From Chryseobacterium lathyri (GTDB taxonomy: Bacteria > Bacteroidota > Bacteroidia > Flavobacteriales > Weeksellaceae), in assembly GCF_030812195.1 (NCBI RefSeq), contig NZ_JAUSSF010000002.1, positions 248,001-312,000 on the forward strand: 64,000 nucleotides of DNA, in the 5' to 3' direction. A program made the position numbers and the translations under genes. The notes beneath the pieces were generated by a model. It ran no database searches. It had not been told where the DNA came from and was given only the letters and a program-made list of their open reading frames with translations. Below are positions 18,062 through 27,475 of the stretch, in pieces (within the stretch, counting starts at the first letter, position 1; each line of letters starts with the position of its first letter).

Positions 18062-20995
18062 TTAAAGAGTTGCCTGAAGACCGAAAGTTATTGTTCTCAT
18101 GGCAGGGTATCTGTAATAAGTGGTCCCGTCTAATGCCTGTTCCGGATCCATTCCTTTATGTTTGTAGAAAGTCAGAAGGTTTTCTGCCTGAACATAAATT
18201 CTAAACTTTTTCAGACCCAGCTTTTCAAAATAATCCGAAGGAAGTGTATAACCGAGGCTTACATTTTTGAGCCTTGCATACGTTCCGGAATATAAAAACC
18301 TTGAAGAAGTTGAGTTCCAGTTATTCGTTGTAGTGCTTAAAGCCGGAACATCCGTGTTCGGGTTTTCCGGTGTCCATCTGTTCAGCATTTCTGCACTCCA
18401 GGCACGTCCGCCGGAGCTTCCGTTAGACATCAATGAGGTATAATCCGTATCAAGGATCTTTCCTCCGATGCTGAATGTCAACAATCCCGAGAAATCAAAG
18501 TTTTTATAGGCAACACTTGTGGTAACTCCTCCCGTTACCTTAGGCAGTGCAGATCCCTGTACTGTTTTGGTAGCTTTTGCATACTCTGAAGTCGTTCCGT
18601 CCACTGTATTTCCATTCGCATCCTGATAAATATATCTCCACAAAGGTTTTCCATTGGAAGGATCAACACCTATCCATTCAGGAATAAAGAAATCATAGAT
18701 TGAACCGCCTACTTCCAGACGTTTTGTTCCTGTTATTACAGATCCTTTAGGAAGCTTTGTGATCTTATTGCTTAAAGTACTCAGGTTGACATCCACATTC
18801 CATTGGAAATTATCATTTTTGATGGGAGTTGTAAACAATGAGAACTCAAAACCTGTATTCTGTATCGTCCCGACATTGAACGGAAAATCACTGATTCCAA
18901 GGGATGGGGCAACCGGCATATTAAACAGAAGATCCTGGCTTTTTCGTTTAAAATATTCTACGTTACCTTTCACCCTGTTATTAAGAATGGCAAACTCAAG
19001 ACCTACATTTAAATTAAGATTGGTTTCCCATTTCACATCATTGGTCTGTACTTTTTCAAGAACAGTTCCCGGCTCGCCAAGATTATTATAGAATTTATAT
19101 AATTCCTGGTACGCATAATAAAGTGAAGATCCGTTAGGTCTCCTTAATTTATCATTGCCCTGACCACCATAACTTGCACGGAATGTAAGCTGATTAAAGA
19201 CATTTAAATCTTTAATGAAATCTTCATTTGAAACTTTCCATGAACCTCCTACTGACCAGAATTTTCCCCATCGGTTATCTGCAAAGAACCTTGAAGATCC
19301 GTCCGCCCTTCCCGATACTGATAAAAAGTAAGTATTGTTAAAATCATATTCCGCTCTACCCAGGAAACTCAACAATGAAAATTTGTCACTGTTTCCACTG
19401 AAGCTTCCCAATAAAGCAGCTGCATCAGGCTCATAATAGTAAGGAAGAGAAAACTGGCTTCTGGAACCGGATATCGTTTGGTAATCATATTTATAAAATT
19501 CCTGTCCTCCCAAAACATTCAGATGATGCTTCCCGAATTTTTTGTCAAAAGTCAGAATATTACTTGTGGTATACGAAAGTGTCCTGCTGTTTGACCTCGT
19601 TACAGAACCACCGATCTCACTTCCTTCTCCGATAAGAGGATTAGAATAGTAATGACCGTTATAATTCACAAGATCAACTGAAAAGCTGGTTTTAAACTTC
19701 AGTTCCGGAAGGAAAGTAAAATCTAAAAATCCTTTTCCTGAGAAGTTGTCTTCTTTATTCTCGTTCTTATCCAGGGGAAGTGTTGCCGCAGCATTTTGAT
19801 TCTGCAATGCGCTTGTAGGCCTGTATTTTCCAAAATCATAAATTCTGTTTCCTCCAGCATCCAGCACATAGCTTCCGTCGGCATTTCTTTCGTAATATGG
19901 ATAAAAAGATGGAATTACCCTTGCTGCATTGATGATATTGTCGGCTCTCGAATCTGAAGATGGCGGCGCATTCTGGATACTGTTGGTATAACTTAAATTC
20001 ACACCTGCATTCAGCCATTTTTTAACTTCGGAATTGATCTTCAATCTGGTCGCAAATTTCTGAAATCCGGACTCTATGGCAATTCCTTTATCATCAAGAT
20101 ACCCTAATGAAAAGAAATAATTGCTTTTTTCGCTGCCTCCGCTGATATCAAAATCTACCTGGCTTCTGGAAGCTGTTCTCTGAAGGATGTCTCTCCAGTC
20201 ATCATTCCATAAAGCTTTTGCTCCCGGGAGAAGCTTTCCGTCTGCTCCTACAGGATTTGGAAATCCGGTTCCATAAGGATTTATTCCCAGAGCATTCACA
20301 AGATTGTTGCTTGCCATTTGTCCGGCCTGTTCAGAAGATATCTGCCCGGATTTGTATCCGTTTCTCAACGCTTCCCAATACAACTGGAAATATTCATCGG
20401 TGCTTACCTGCTTATAATCTTTTACAGCTCTGCTGGAAAACCCCTGGCTGATATTAAAATTTACTCTCGATTCTCCTTTTTTACCGGATTTCGTTGTAAT
20501 GATGATGATCCCGTTAGCTCCTCTTGAACCGTATAATGAACTGGCTGTAGCATCTTTCAGAACACTGATGGATTCTATATCATTCGGGCTGATGGAATTG
20601 ATATTCCCGTCAAAAGGAATTCCATCCACTACATAAAGAGGGTCACTGGAGGCACTAATAGAACCTACTCCCCTGATTCTTACAGAAGCCGTTGAGCCCG
20701 GCTGCCCGGAAGCACTTACCGCCTGAACACCAGGAACCTGACCTTCCAGTGCTTTTGTAATATTGGTAACCGGCCTGTTATTGATCTTATCGCTGGAGAT
20801 CGTGGCTACTGAACCGGTATAACTTGTCCTTTTTGCTTTACCATAAGCAATTACGACCACTTCATCGATTTCCTTTTCATTAATTGTATCTTTTTTCGGT
20901 TTTGCTTCCTGTGCATTGACACTGATAATTCCTAAAAAAAATACAGCAACAGTGGGAACCAAAATTTTAGAGTTAATTAAATTTTTACTAATCAT
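18062..20995 (-). CDS. SusC/RagA-type TonB-dependent outer-membrane transporter under SAM-riboswitch control
   Basis: A barrel transporter of 977 residues counted from ATG 20995; a TTG two codons upstream at 21001 is also open but less likely. A signal peptide ends near SVNAQ. A TonB-box-like IDEVVVIAYG follows, then the plug domain (LEGQVPGVQAVSASGQPG, VRIRGVGSI, PLYVVDGIPF, VLKDATASSLYGSRGANGII), all hallmark SusC motifs. The barrel ends in aromatic-rich strands with TFGLQATL at the C-terminus. It lacks the N-terminal carboxypeptidase-regulatory-like domain of many SusC proteins. It is co-transcribed with the SusD gene 18 bp downstream. Its leader carries a SAM-I aptamer and terminator, so uptake should fall when S-adenosylmethionine is plentiful. 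Confidence 0.93.
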   Translation of the reverse strand: MISKNLINSKILVPTVAVFFLGIISVNAQEAKPKKDTINEKEIDEVVVIAYGKAKRTSYTGSVATISSDKINNRPVTNITKALEGQVPGVQAVSASGQPGSTASVRIRGVGSISASSDPLYVVDGIPFDGNINSISPNDIESISVLKDATASSLYGSRGANGIIIITTKSGKKGESRVNFNISQGFSSRAVKDYKQVSTDEYFQLYWEALRNGYKSGQISSEQAGQMASNNLVNALGINPYGTGFPNPVGADGKLLPGAKALWNDDWRDILQRTASRSQVDFDISGGSEKSNYFFSLGYLDDKGIAIESGFQKFATRLKINSEVKKWLNAGVNLSYTNSIQNAPPSSDSRADNIINAARVIPSFYPYYERNADGSYVLDAGGNRIYDFGKYRPTSALQNQNAAATLPLDKNENKEDNFSGKGFLDFTFLPELKFKTSFSVDLVNYNGHYYSNPLIGEGSEIGGSVTRSNSRTLSYTTSNILTFDKKFGKHHLNVLGGQEFYKYDYQTISGSRSQFSLPYYYEPDAAALLGSFSGNSDKFSLLSFLGRAEYDFNNTYFLSVSGRADGSSRFFADNRWGKFWSVGGSWKVSNEDFIKDLNVFNQLTFRASYGGQGNDKLRRPNGSSLYYAYQELYKFYNNLGEPGTVLEKVQTNDVKWETNLNLNVGLEFAILNNRVKGNVEYFKRKSQDLLFNMPVAPSLGISDFPFNVGTIQNTGFEFSLFTTPIKNDNFQWNVDVNLSTLSNKITKLPKGSVITGTKRLEVGGSIYDFFIPEWIGVDPSNGKPLWRYIYQDANGNTVDGTTSEYAKATKTVQGSALPKVTGGVTTSVAYKNFDFSGLLTFSIGGKILDTDYTSLMSNGSSGGRAWSAEMLNRWTPENPNTDVPALSTTTNNWNSTSSRFLYSGTYARLKNVSLGYTLPSDYFEKLGLKKFRIYVQAENLLTFYKHKGMDPEQALDGTTYYRYPAMRTITFGLQATL

Positions 20996-21020
20996 AATCA
21001 ATTTTATTTATCACATATTA

Positions 21021-21054
21021 AAAATTAACCCTTTGCAGAAAAGTCAGCAAAGGG
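21021..21054 (-). terminator. Expression-platform terminator of the SAM riboswitch
   Basis: On the minus strand CCCTTTGC pairs with GCAAAGGG across a 10-nt loop and is followed by TTAATTTTTAA. It lies 26 nt after the aptamer's closing stem and upstream of the susC start codon. This is where a transcription-attenuating riboswitch places its terminator. The alternative antiterminator pairing was not resolved by eye. Confidence 0.8.
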
Positions 21055-21079
21055 CATCGATAAATACGATTAACCAAAC

Positions 21080-21175
21080 GCTTATTTTTCCTTTAAAGGC
21101 TGAATGTAACACCTTGCACAGAGGCAGGTTGTTAAGATTTCATAGGGTCAGTTCCCTCCATCTTTCTTTATAAGC
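21080..21175 (-). ncRNA. SAM-I (S-box) riboswitch aptamer
   Basis: Read on the minus strand, this 96-nt element has the conserved core of the S-box leader in order. P1 is GCTTAT closed by ATAAGC. P2 is AAGAT paired with ATCTT, enclosing GGAGGGAACTGACCC and TATGAA; GGG/CCC form the inner helix. ACAACC corresponds to the GCAACC junction. P3 is ACCTGC/GCAAGGT followed by GTTA. The AT-rich P2 keeps pairing while differing from the usual GC-rich sequence, which supports real structure. It binds S-adenosylmethionine and normally represses sulphur or methionine genes. Here it leads into a SusC/SusD operon. Confidence 0.92.
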
Positions 21176-21192
21176 CGATCGAAATATGAGTG

Positions 21193-21223
21193 CAAATCTA
21201 AAAACAATTAGTCTACAAAACAA
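21193..21223 (-). promoter_or_regulatory. Promoter of the SAM-riboswitch SusC/SusD operon
   Basis: On the minus strand TTG (21221-21223), 20 nt and TAGATTTG (21193-21200) match the Bacteroidetes -33/-7 consensus. The predicted start near 21186 would begin the RNA about 10 nt before the aptamer, which is the expected geometry. Confidence 0.7.
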
Positions 21224-21230
21224 GTAGACT
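21210..21230. promoter_or_regulatory. Perfect palindrome over the -33 element, candidate operator
   Basis: AGTCTAC and GTAGACT are perfect 7-nt arms separated by 7 nt. They span the -33 TTG of the susC promoter. A repressor or activator site in addition to the riboswitch is likely from position alone. The arms could also pair as DNA or RNA, but the transcript starts downstream of them. Confidence 0.45.
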
Positions 21231-21410
21231 TTAAAATTTATTATGAAATATTTTCAAAAATTAACTTAAAAATTAATCAAAACCCGCGATAGCAAACAGT
21301 TATACAATTACGGAATAATCAAACATGACAAATATCATTAAACATAATGTAATTTTCGAAAACTGTAAAAAAAAGTTCGAAAATAGAACTAAACTATTTA
21401 AATTTATAGA

Positions 21411-21818
21411 ATGAAAGTTTTAATTGTAAATGGCCCCAATCTGAATCTTTTGGGCACAAGAGAACCTGAGATCTACGGCAGCACTTCCATGGAATCCTGC
21501 CTGGAAAAACTGAGATCTGAATTTACATCTTATGAACTGGACTATTACCAGTCCAATATTGAAGGGGAGATCATCAACAGACTACAGGAAGATGATTTTG
21601 ATGCCTTGGTGATCAATCCCGGTGCGTATACCCACTATTCTTATGCTATTGCAGACTGTTTAAAAAACATACGAAAACCGAAGATAGAAGTTCATATCAG
21701 TAACATCTATAAAAGAGAAGAATTCCGGCAGAAATCTGTAACAGCAGCCAATACGGACGCGGTATTATCAGGTTTTGGAATGGATGGGTACAGGTTGGCG
21801 GTTTTAAGCTTGAAATGA
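21411..21818 (+). CDS. aroQ: 3-dehydroquinate dehydratase, type II
   Basis: A 135-residue cytoplasmic enzyme that converts 3-dehydroquinate to 3-dehydroshikimate in aromatic amino acid synthesis. The type II signature is at the N-terminus (NGPNLNLLGTREPEIYG, with the catalytic Tyr22). The QSNIEGEIIN segment, the INPGAYTHYSYAI loop and the EVHISNIYKREEFR segment with the catalytic His follow in the usual order. Length is a little below the usual 140-150 residues but all motifs are present. It stands alone, with divergent SusC/SusD genes upstream and a shared terminator with convergent pckA downstream. Confidence 0.95.
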   Translation: MKVLIVNGPNLNLLGTREPEIYGSTSMESCLEKLRSEFTSYELDYYQSNIEGEIINRLQEDDFDALVINPGAYTHYSYAIADCLKNIRKPKIEVHISNIYKREEFRQKSVTAANTDAVLSGFGMDGYRLAVLSLK

Positions 21819-21845
21819 TAAGCTGAAACATTTGAAATATATAAT

Positions 21846-21870
21846 AAAGCCTCATCGATGATGAGGCTTT
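21846..21870. terminator. Bidirectional terminator between aroQ and pckA
   Basis: AAAGCCTCATC and GATGAGGCTTT are perfect 11-nt arms with a GAT loop, flanked by A-rich and T-rich tracts on either side. It serves the convergent aroQ (plus) and pckA (minus) transcripts. Confidence 0.88.
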
Positions 21871-21881
21871 TATTTCTTATA

Positions 21882-23498
21882 TTAGATAGTCTGCTGCTGA
21901 AGCTGAGGTCCTGAAGAAACTAATTTCTTCCCTTCTTCAGTATTGCAATACTGCTCAAAGTTTTTAATATACCTTGCAGCAAGGTCTCTTGCTTTTTCTT
22001 CCCATTCTGAAGCATTACTGTATGTTTCTCTTGGATCTAAAATTCCTTCGGAAACATTCGGAAGCTCTGTAGGAATTTCAAGGTTCATGATCGGGACCCG
22101 ATTTTTAGGAGCATTTTCGATAGAACCGTCAATGATTGCATCGATGATCGCTCTTGTATCTTTCAAAGAAATTCTCTTTCCTGTTCCGTTCCAGCCGGTA
22201 TTTACTAAATAGGCTTTAGCACCGTGCTCTTTCATTTTTCCGATCAGTGTTTTAGAATACATCGTCGGATGAAGGGTAAGGAATGCCTCTCCAAATGCAG
22301 GAGAGAAAGATGGTTCAGGTTCAGTGATTCCTCTTTCTGTACCAGCCAGTTTGGATGTATATCCGCAAAGGAAGTGGTATTGTGCCTGGTTTTCATCTAA
22401 GATAGAAACCGGAGGCAATACTCCGAATGCATCAGCAGAAAGGTAAACAATCTTCTTAGCATGCCCTGCTTTAGAAGGAAGAACAATCTTGTTGATATGG
22501 TAAATTGGGTAAGATACTCTTGTATTTTCAGTGATAGATCCGTCTGTATAATCAGCAATTCCGTTATTTACCACTACATTTTCAAGAAGCGCATCTCTTT
22601 TGATCGCTCTGAAAATATCCGGTTCTTTTTCTGCTGAAAGGTCAATTACTTTGGCATAACATCCTCCTTCATAGTTGAATACACCATTATTATCCCAACC
22701 GTGCTCATCGTCACCGATCAGGAATCTTTTAGGATCTGCAGATAAAGTTGTTTTTCCAGTTCCGGAAAGACCAAAGAAAAGAGCTACATCACCATCCTCG
22801 CCTACGTTGGCAGAACAGTGCATAGAAGCCATTCCTTTCAATGGAAGGTAATAGTTCATCATAGCAAACATCCCTTTCTTCATTTCACCTCCATACCAGG
22901 TACCTCCGATGATCTGTAGTTTTTCAGTAAGATTGAACATGATGAAGTTCTCAGAATTCAGTCCCTGAGCTTCCCAGTTCGGATTGGTTGTTTTAGAACC
23001 GTTGATCACTGTGAAATCCGGCTCTCCGAAGTTTTCAAGCTCATAGTGAGACGGACGGATAAACATATTAGTAACGAAATGCGCCTGCCACGCTACTTCA
23101 ACGATAAACCTTACTTTTAATCTGGTATCTGTATTGGTACCACAAAAAGCATCAACAACATAGATTTTTTTAGCTTCAGAAAGCTGGTTCAGCACTAATC
23201 CTTTACAAGAATCAAAATTTTCCGCTGTAGTAGGAAGGTTTACTTTCCCATCCCAGAAAATTGTGTCTCTCGTAACATCATCCTGAACTATATATCTGTC
23301 TTTAGGTGAACGACCTGTGAAAATTCCGGTTTTTACTGATACTGCACCAGATTCCGTAAGCTCAGCTTTCTCAAAGCCTTGATTTTCAGGAGCTATCTCA
23401 GCCTGATATAACTCTTCGTAAGACGGGTTATAGACGACTTCATAATTCCCTTTAATCCCTAATTTTTCTAAATCCTGGATGATTTTAGCGTGTTTCAT
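21882..23498 (-). CDS. pckA: Phosphoenolpyruvate carboxykinase (ATP)
   Basis: A 538-residue enzyme that converts oxaloacetate and ATP to phosphoenolpyruvate, ADP and CO2 at the entry to gluconeogenesis. Family motifs are all visible: [12 protein letters not shown] near the N-terminus, the substrate-binding [17 protein letters not shown], the P-loop [16 protein letters not shown], the metal-binding GDDEHGW, and [13 protein letters not shown] near the C-terminus. Length is normal for the ATP-dependent type. It is a single gene with a possible promoter just upstream (minus-strand TAATTTTG at 23534-23541) and terminates at the hairpin shared with aroQ. Confidence 0.97.
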   Translation of the reverse strand: MKHAKIIQDLEKLGIKGNYEVVYNPSYEELYQAEIAPENQGFEKAELTESGAVSVKTGIFTGRSPKDRYIVQDDVTRDTIFWDGKVNLPTTAENFDSCKGLVLNQLSEAKKIYVVDAFCGTNTDTRLKVRFIVEVAWQAHFVTNMFIRPSHYELENFGEPDFTVINGSKTTNPNWEAQGLNSENFIMFNLTEKLQIIGGTWYGGEMKKGMFAMMNYYLPLKGMASMHCSANVGEDGDVALFFGLSGTGKTTLSADPKRFLIGDDEHGWDNNGVFNYEGGCYAKVIDLSAEKEPDIFRAIKRDALLENVVVNNGIADYTDGSITENTRVSYPIYHINKIVLPSKAGHAKKIVYLSADAFGVLPPVSILDENQAQYHFLCGYTSKLAGTERGITEPEPSFSPAFGEAFLTLHPTMYSKTLIGKMKEHGAKAYLVNTGWNGTGKRISLKDTRAIIDAIIDGSIENAPKNRVPIMNLEIPTELPNVSEGILDPRETYSNASEWEEKARDLAARYIKNFEQYCNTEEGKKLVSSGPQLQQQTI

Positions 23499-23533
23499 TT
23501 TACTTATATTTTCTATTTCTTTATTGGGCTCAA

Positions 23534-23541
23534 CAAAATTA
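23534..23541 (-). promoter_or_regulatory. Candidate -7 box of pckA
   Basis: Minus-strand TAATTTTG fits TAnnTTTG, 36 bp upstream of the pckA start. Nineteen nt further upstream is TTTAAC, an imperfect -33 element. Confidence 0.4.
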
Positions 23542-23625
23542 ATATTAATTATTTGTTAAAGGTGGTTTAAATATAATGATATAAGTCAGAATGACAAATA
23601 AAAAAACGGGATTGTAAATTGCTGA

Positions 23626-24531
23626 TTATAAATTAATTATATCAGACCATTCAAAAACAGTATTAAAACCTTTTCCCCAAAAATAGTCCTCATAGCCGTG
23701 AAATTTGGCACTCATCACAAAATCTCCGCCCCACGCTCCCAAACTTTTAACAAAAACAGGACAGTCTGCAAAAAATTTCCCTTTAACTGTGGGAATTTCA
23801 AGGAATTTTGAAATTTTTTGTTCATGAATCATCATCAATTGGGAAAAATTTTCCAATTCGCTGCATAACAAAACTTTCTTTGTGATATCCGAAAATTCAT
23901 CAATGAGGATTTGTGACTTTTGTTTCGACTTGTAAAAACTGATACCTTCCCGGCTATCCTGTTTCTGATTCAGATGGATAAAAATCAGTTCATTTTTAAA
24001 CAGTGGATTGAAATCTACTTTCTCATAACTGATTTGAGGTTTGTTTCTGAAAAGAATAGCAGATTTTTCTTTTGCAACCGCAATATCATAGCCACTTCCT
24101 CCCAGACTGATGCTGTTGAGATGAAAAGGGTCAATATCCGCCCACTCCGCAAGGTTGTTCATCAAAGTAGAACTGCTGCCCAGACCGTAATCTGCAGGAA
24201 ACTGAAGATTCGTCCTAAGATGGTAAGTAAAATTGGTTTTTAATTTGGTTTTAGAAAGCTGCTGAACATTTTTAAGGGTTTTCAGAATAAATTCAGCACT
24301 TGAAGGAATATTGGTTTCGAGGATCTGCCAGTTCTTATAATCAATGACAGCTTTCAGCCATAACTTGTTCTGATGATGGGCTTCCCAAAAGATCAGGGAT
24401 TTTTCATCGTCTTTTTCATCAAAAAAAAACTCTTGTCCAAGCTTGGTAGGTACTGCCAGGACAAGAGCTCCGTCTATTGCGAAATATTCTGAAGTAAGCA
24501 TAAGCTTTCCCGGTGAAAATATTCCGCCCAT
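23626..24531 (-). CDS. GYDIA family GHMP kinase
   Basis: A 301-residue sugar/mevalonate-type kinase with the GHMP fold. The N-terminal FSPGKLMLTSEYFAIDGA fits motif 1. The nucleotide-binding motif 2 is YGLGSSSTLMNNLA (about 131-144). The family-naming GGSGYDIAVAKEK follows (about 157-169). A C-terminal Gly-rich segment (LGAWGGDFVMS) fits motif 3. The Bacteroidetes GYDIA group is generally linked to isoprenoid (mevalonate pathway) metabolism, but the substrate is not established by sequence. It starts 10 bp after fabD and is probably co-transcribed with it. Confidence 0.88.
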   Translation of the reverse strand: MGGIFSPGKLMLTSEYFAIDGALVLAVPTKLGQEFFFDEKDDEKSLIFWEAHHQNKLWLKAVIDYKNWQILETNIPSSAEFILKTLKNVQQLSKTKLKTNFTYHLRTNLQFPADYGLGSSSTLMNNLAEWADIDPFHLNSISLGGSGYDIAVAKEKSAILFRNKPQISYEKVDFNPLFKNELIFIHLNQKQDSREGISFYKSKQKSQILIDEFSDITKKVLLCSELENFSQLMMIHEQKISKFLEIPTVKGKFFADCPVFVKSLGAWGGDFVMSAKFHGYEDYFWGKGFNTVFEWSDIINL

Positions 24532-24541
24532 ATTTTTTTAA

Positions 24542-25417
24542 TTAGATTGCAGAAGCAACATCTACAGAGCCATCAATTTTCTTGATCAATCCCTGAAGAG
24601 TTTTTCCAGGACCAACTTCTACAAAATTCGAGGCACCGTCTTTGATCATATTCTGAACAGACTGTGTCCATTTTACAGGGCCTGTAAGCTGAGCGATCAG
24701 GTTTTGTTTGATTTCCTCAGGATTGGTCACTGCTGTAGTTGTGATATTCTGGTATACCGGAATAGTTGCTTTTCTGAATTTTGTTTTTTCAATCGCGTCT
24801 GCCAGTCTTTCCTGTGCAGGCTTCATCAATGGAGAGTGGAATGCTCCGTTTACAGGAAGCAACAATGCTCTTTTTGCTCCTGCTTCTTTAAGCTTTACAC
24901 AGGCTTCTTCTACAGCAGACGTTTCTCCTGAAATTACCAATTGTCCGGGACAGTTGTAATTGGCAGGTACTACAATACCGCTGATCTGCGCACAAATCTC
25001 TTCAACTTTAGCATCTTCAAGACCTAAAATTGCAGCCATTGAGCTTGGATTGGCATCACAGGCTTCCTGCATTGCCTTTGCTCTTTCAAATACTAATTTC
25101 AGGCCGTCATCAAAGGACAAAACTCCATTGGCGACTAAGGCTGAAAATTCTCCTAAAGAATGCCCTGCAACCATTTCGGCTCCAAGACCGTTCACTGCTT
25201 TTAAAGCAGCTACTGAATGTATAAAGATAGAAGGTTGGGTAACCTCTGTTTTCTTAAGATCTTCATCCGTACCATTGAACATCAAGGTAAGAATATCGAA
25301 ACCTAAAATTTCATTGGCAGATTCCATTAAGTCCTTTATGTCTTTTCTAGAATCGTACAATTCTTTTCCCATTCCTACGAACTGAGAACCCTGCCCAGGA
25401 AATACAAGTGCTTTCAT
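24542..25417 (-). CDS. fabD: Malonyl-CoA:ACP S-malonyltransferase
   Basis: A 291-residue enzyme that loads malonyl groups on to acyl carrier protein for fatty-acid synthesis. It opens with the FPGQGSQFVGMGKEL motif. The nucleophile motif GHSLGEFSA carries Ser87, an Arg lies in the VFERAKAMQEA helix, and the catalytic His lies in GAFHSPLM (about residue 196). The end GASNFVEVGPGKTLQGLIKKI is also conserved. A -7 box lies 21 bp upstream, so it begins a short operon with the GHMP kinase. Only cytoplasmic features are seen. Confidence 0.96.
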   Translation of the reverse strand: MKALVFPGQGSQFVGMGKELYDSRKDIKDLMESANEILGFDILTLMFNGTDEDLKKTEVTQPSIFIHSVAALKAVNGLGAEMVAGHSLGEFSALVANGVLSFDDGLKLVFERAKAMQEACDANPSSMAAILGLEDAKVEEICAQISGIVVPANYNCPGQLVISGETSAVEEACVKLKEAGAKRALLLPVNGAFHSPLMKPAQERLADAIEKTKFRKATIPVYQNITTTAVTNPEEIKQNLIAQLTGPVKWTQSVQNMIKDGASNFVEVGPGKTLQGLIKKIDGSVDVASAI

Positions 25418-25437
25418 GTATTGATTTAAATATTATG

Positions 25438-25445
25438 CAAATATA
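25438..25445 (-). promoter_or_regulatory. Candidate -7 box of fabD-GHMP kinase
   Basis: Minus-strand TATATTTG matches TAnnTTTG, 21 bp before the fabD start. No TTG lies at the usual -33 distance. A weak hairpin (CCTTT/AAAGG followed by T residues) just upstream may end the LysM-gene transcript. Confidence 0.45.
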
Positions 25446-25487
25446 AAGATAATGTTAAAAATATTCCTTTAAAAAGGCATAAATCAG

Positions 25488-27437
25488 TTAAGGAACTAAT
25501 CTAATCACTCGGTATCCGGTGTTTACATAAGCCCCATTTGCTTTAGATTTTACAAACTCAAACTTGGTAGCAAGCTGAGTCTGAACTTTATTCATCTGTT
25601 TAAAGATCTCTCCTTTTTTATTTTCTCTCGTCAGCATGTCATTCACGACATCAAAACCTACGATTGCATATTTAGGAGGTGTTTTACAGTATTTGCTTTT
25701 ATAAGCAGCTAAGATTTCTTTCTCAAAATTGCCTTCTGCATTGATCTTCCTGTCCATCAGATACACAAGGTTTGCCTGGCTTAGCTCATCAACTTTTTTC
25801 TCAAAAACCGGCGAATAGTACATACTGAATGCTTTCACTCCCTGCACTTCTTTGGAAAGAGCAATTGTTTTATTGGCAAAAGCTTCTCCGGCAGCATCAT
25901 TATCACTGGCAAGAATTGCAATAACCGGAGCAGATTGCCCTGTCATCATATTCTGATCCAGCTGAATTTCTGCAGGAGAGTTCACTACAATGATATTTGG
26001 ATTTTTAACCGCTTTTTCAAGACCTCCTTTAATGTAGTTTGCAATTTCTTTTTTACTGTCAGCCACTACATATATTTTCTGATCTGAATATACAGCTTTT
26101 ACCTCTTCAACGATCTTGTCAGCATAAGTCTGGTCATTGGTCTCAACGATGATCAGGTTATTATAATTATATAGTTCCGGAGAGTTGGCAAAAGGTGCTA
26201 CAACCGGAATTTTCTGGTTTTTAGTAAAATCGAGAACATCAATTACGTTAGATTTAAAGAATGGGCCGATAATAAGGTCTGTATTATCCGGATTGATCTG
26301 GGCCATTGAATTTTTAAATGAGGCTTCGTTTCCTGAATCCACAATTTTGACATCAAGCTTCTGCCCGCCTCTTGCATTTCTTTCAATTGCCAGTTTAGCC
26401 CCGGTAAGGAAATCCAGCGCCATTGATCTGTATTGGGTTTCGTTGGTACTGTATCCGAAAGGAAGCATTAAAACAACGCTCAATGCATCTCCACTTTTCT
26501 TTACATAAGCAGGATCCTGTTTCTTAATCTTTAAGACCATTCCTGCTTTCAATCCTTTTGAAAGATCTGGATTTAACGCGATCAGCTCATCGATTGAAAC
26601 CCCGAATTTATTAATAATAGAGAATACTGTATCTCCCTGCTGAACGGTATAGGTAACGTAATCATCAGCTCCTGCAGTTATAGTTCCTGCCGGAGATTTT
26701 TCATTTCCTGAATCTATTTTTGTCTTTGGATTTACGGGTTCGGAAACCACAGCTACATCCGTATTTGATTTTTTTACGTTGATGGTTTCACCCGGCTTAA
26801 GGCCTTTTTCTTCTAATCCTGGATTTAAAGCAAAAAGCTCCTGCTGGCTGATTCCAAATTGTTTTGTAATTCTGTAATAATTATCTTTTGACTGGATTAC
26901 ATACGCTTCTCCTTCTGCAGGTGTTACCACTGCTGCAGATGCCTCTGTATGAGTTTCTGTAGATTTGGCAACTATAGATGCCGGAACTGCCTGCTGTTCT
27001 CCGCCATATTTTTTGATGCTTTCGAGAGGTAAAATGATCTCATCCCCTATTTTCATATGGGTATCGAGTTCAGGGTTCAGTTTTCTCAGGTCTGTTTCAG
27101 AGATACGATACTGCTTTGTAATTCCGTAAATGGTCTGTTTAGGCTGAAGAATAATTTTTCCAACCTGCGTATTTAAATGGCTAGGTTTTGCCTTTTCTGC
27201 GACTACAGGCTTGGAAGCCGCAACAGTATGTTTTTCGGCTTTCACCGTAACCACATCTCCTATTGCTAGCTTACCGTTTTTGAATTTTGGGTTCAGCTTT
27301 AACAGTTCATCTACAGTAATCCCGTATTTTTTTGCAATATTATAAGGATTATCTCCTTTTACAACGGTGTGCGAGTTTTGGGCAGATGCTCCCAAAACCA
27401 TACATAAACTGGACAAAATAAAAAACCTCTTTATCAT
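25488..27437 (-). CDS. LysM protein with periplasmic-binding-like C-terminal domain
   Basis: A 649-residue envelope protein. A 20-residue signal peptide ends ASAQ. Four LysM peptidoglycan-binding repeats follow at about 23-66, 93-139, 177-223 and 263-308, each with the pattern (I/V)xxGDxxxxIxxxxxxxxxxLxxLNP. From about 320 on is a type I periplasmic-binding-like domain (VVLMLPFGY, LDFLTGAKLAIE, LIIGPFFKSNV, VVAPFANSP, and DVVNDML near the end), as in LpoA-like proteins. It is therefore likely to sit on the murein. A role as a peptidoglycan-synthase regulator is a guess from this architecture. It lies 38 bp after bshC on the same strand. Confidence 0.85.
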   Translation of the reverse strand: MIKRFFILSSLCMVLGASAQNSHTVVKGDNPYNIAKKYGITVDELLKLNPKFKNGKLAIGDVVTVKAEKHTVAASKPVVAEKAKPSHLNTQVGKIILQPKQTIYGITKQYRISETDLRKLNPELDTHMKIGDEIILPLESIKKYGGEQQAVPASIVAKSTETHTEASAAVVTPAEGEAYVIQSKDNYYRITKQFGISQQELFALNPGLEEKGLKPGETINVKKSNTDVAVVSEPVNPKTKIDSGNEKSPAGTITAGADDYVTYTVQQGDTVFSIINKFGVSIDELIALNPDLSKGLKAGMVLKIKKQDPAYVKKSGDALSVVLMLPFGYSTNETQYRSMALDFLTGAKLAIERNARGGQKLDVKIVDSGNEASFKNSMAQINPDNTDLIIGPFFKSNVIDVLDFTKNQKIPVVAPFANSPELYNYNNLIIVETNDQTYADKIVEEVKAVYSDQKIYVVADSKKEIANYIKGGLEKAVKNPNIIVVNSPAEIQLDQNMMTGQSAPVIAILASDNDAAGEAFANKTIALSKEVQGVKAFSMYYSPVFEKKVDELSQANLVYLMDRKINAEGNFEKEILAAYKSKYCKTPPKYAIVGFDVVNDMLTRENKKGEIFKQMNKVQTQLATKFEFVKSKANGAYVNTGYRVIRLVP

Positions 27438-27475
27438 ACTCGATAATTATAATTTACAAAAATACTTCTTTAAAA

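Noticed and set aside
20996..21001. TTG start two codons before the SusC ATG
   Set aside because: The ATG at 20995 gives a normal signal peptide; the extra two codons add nothing.
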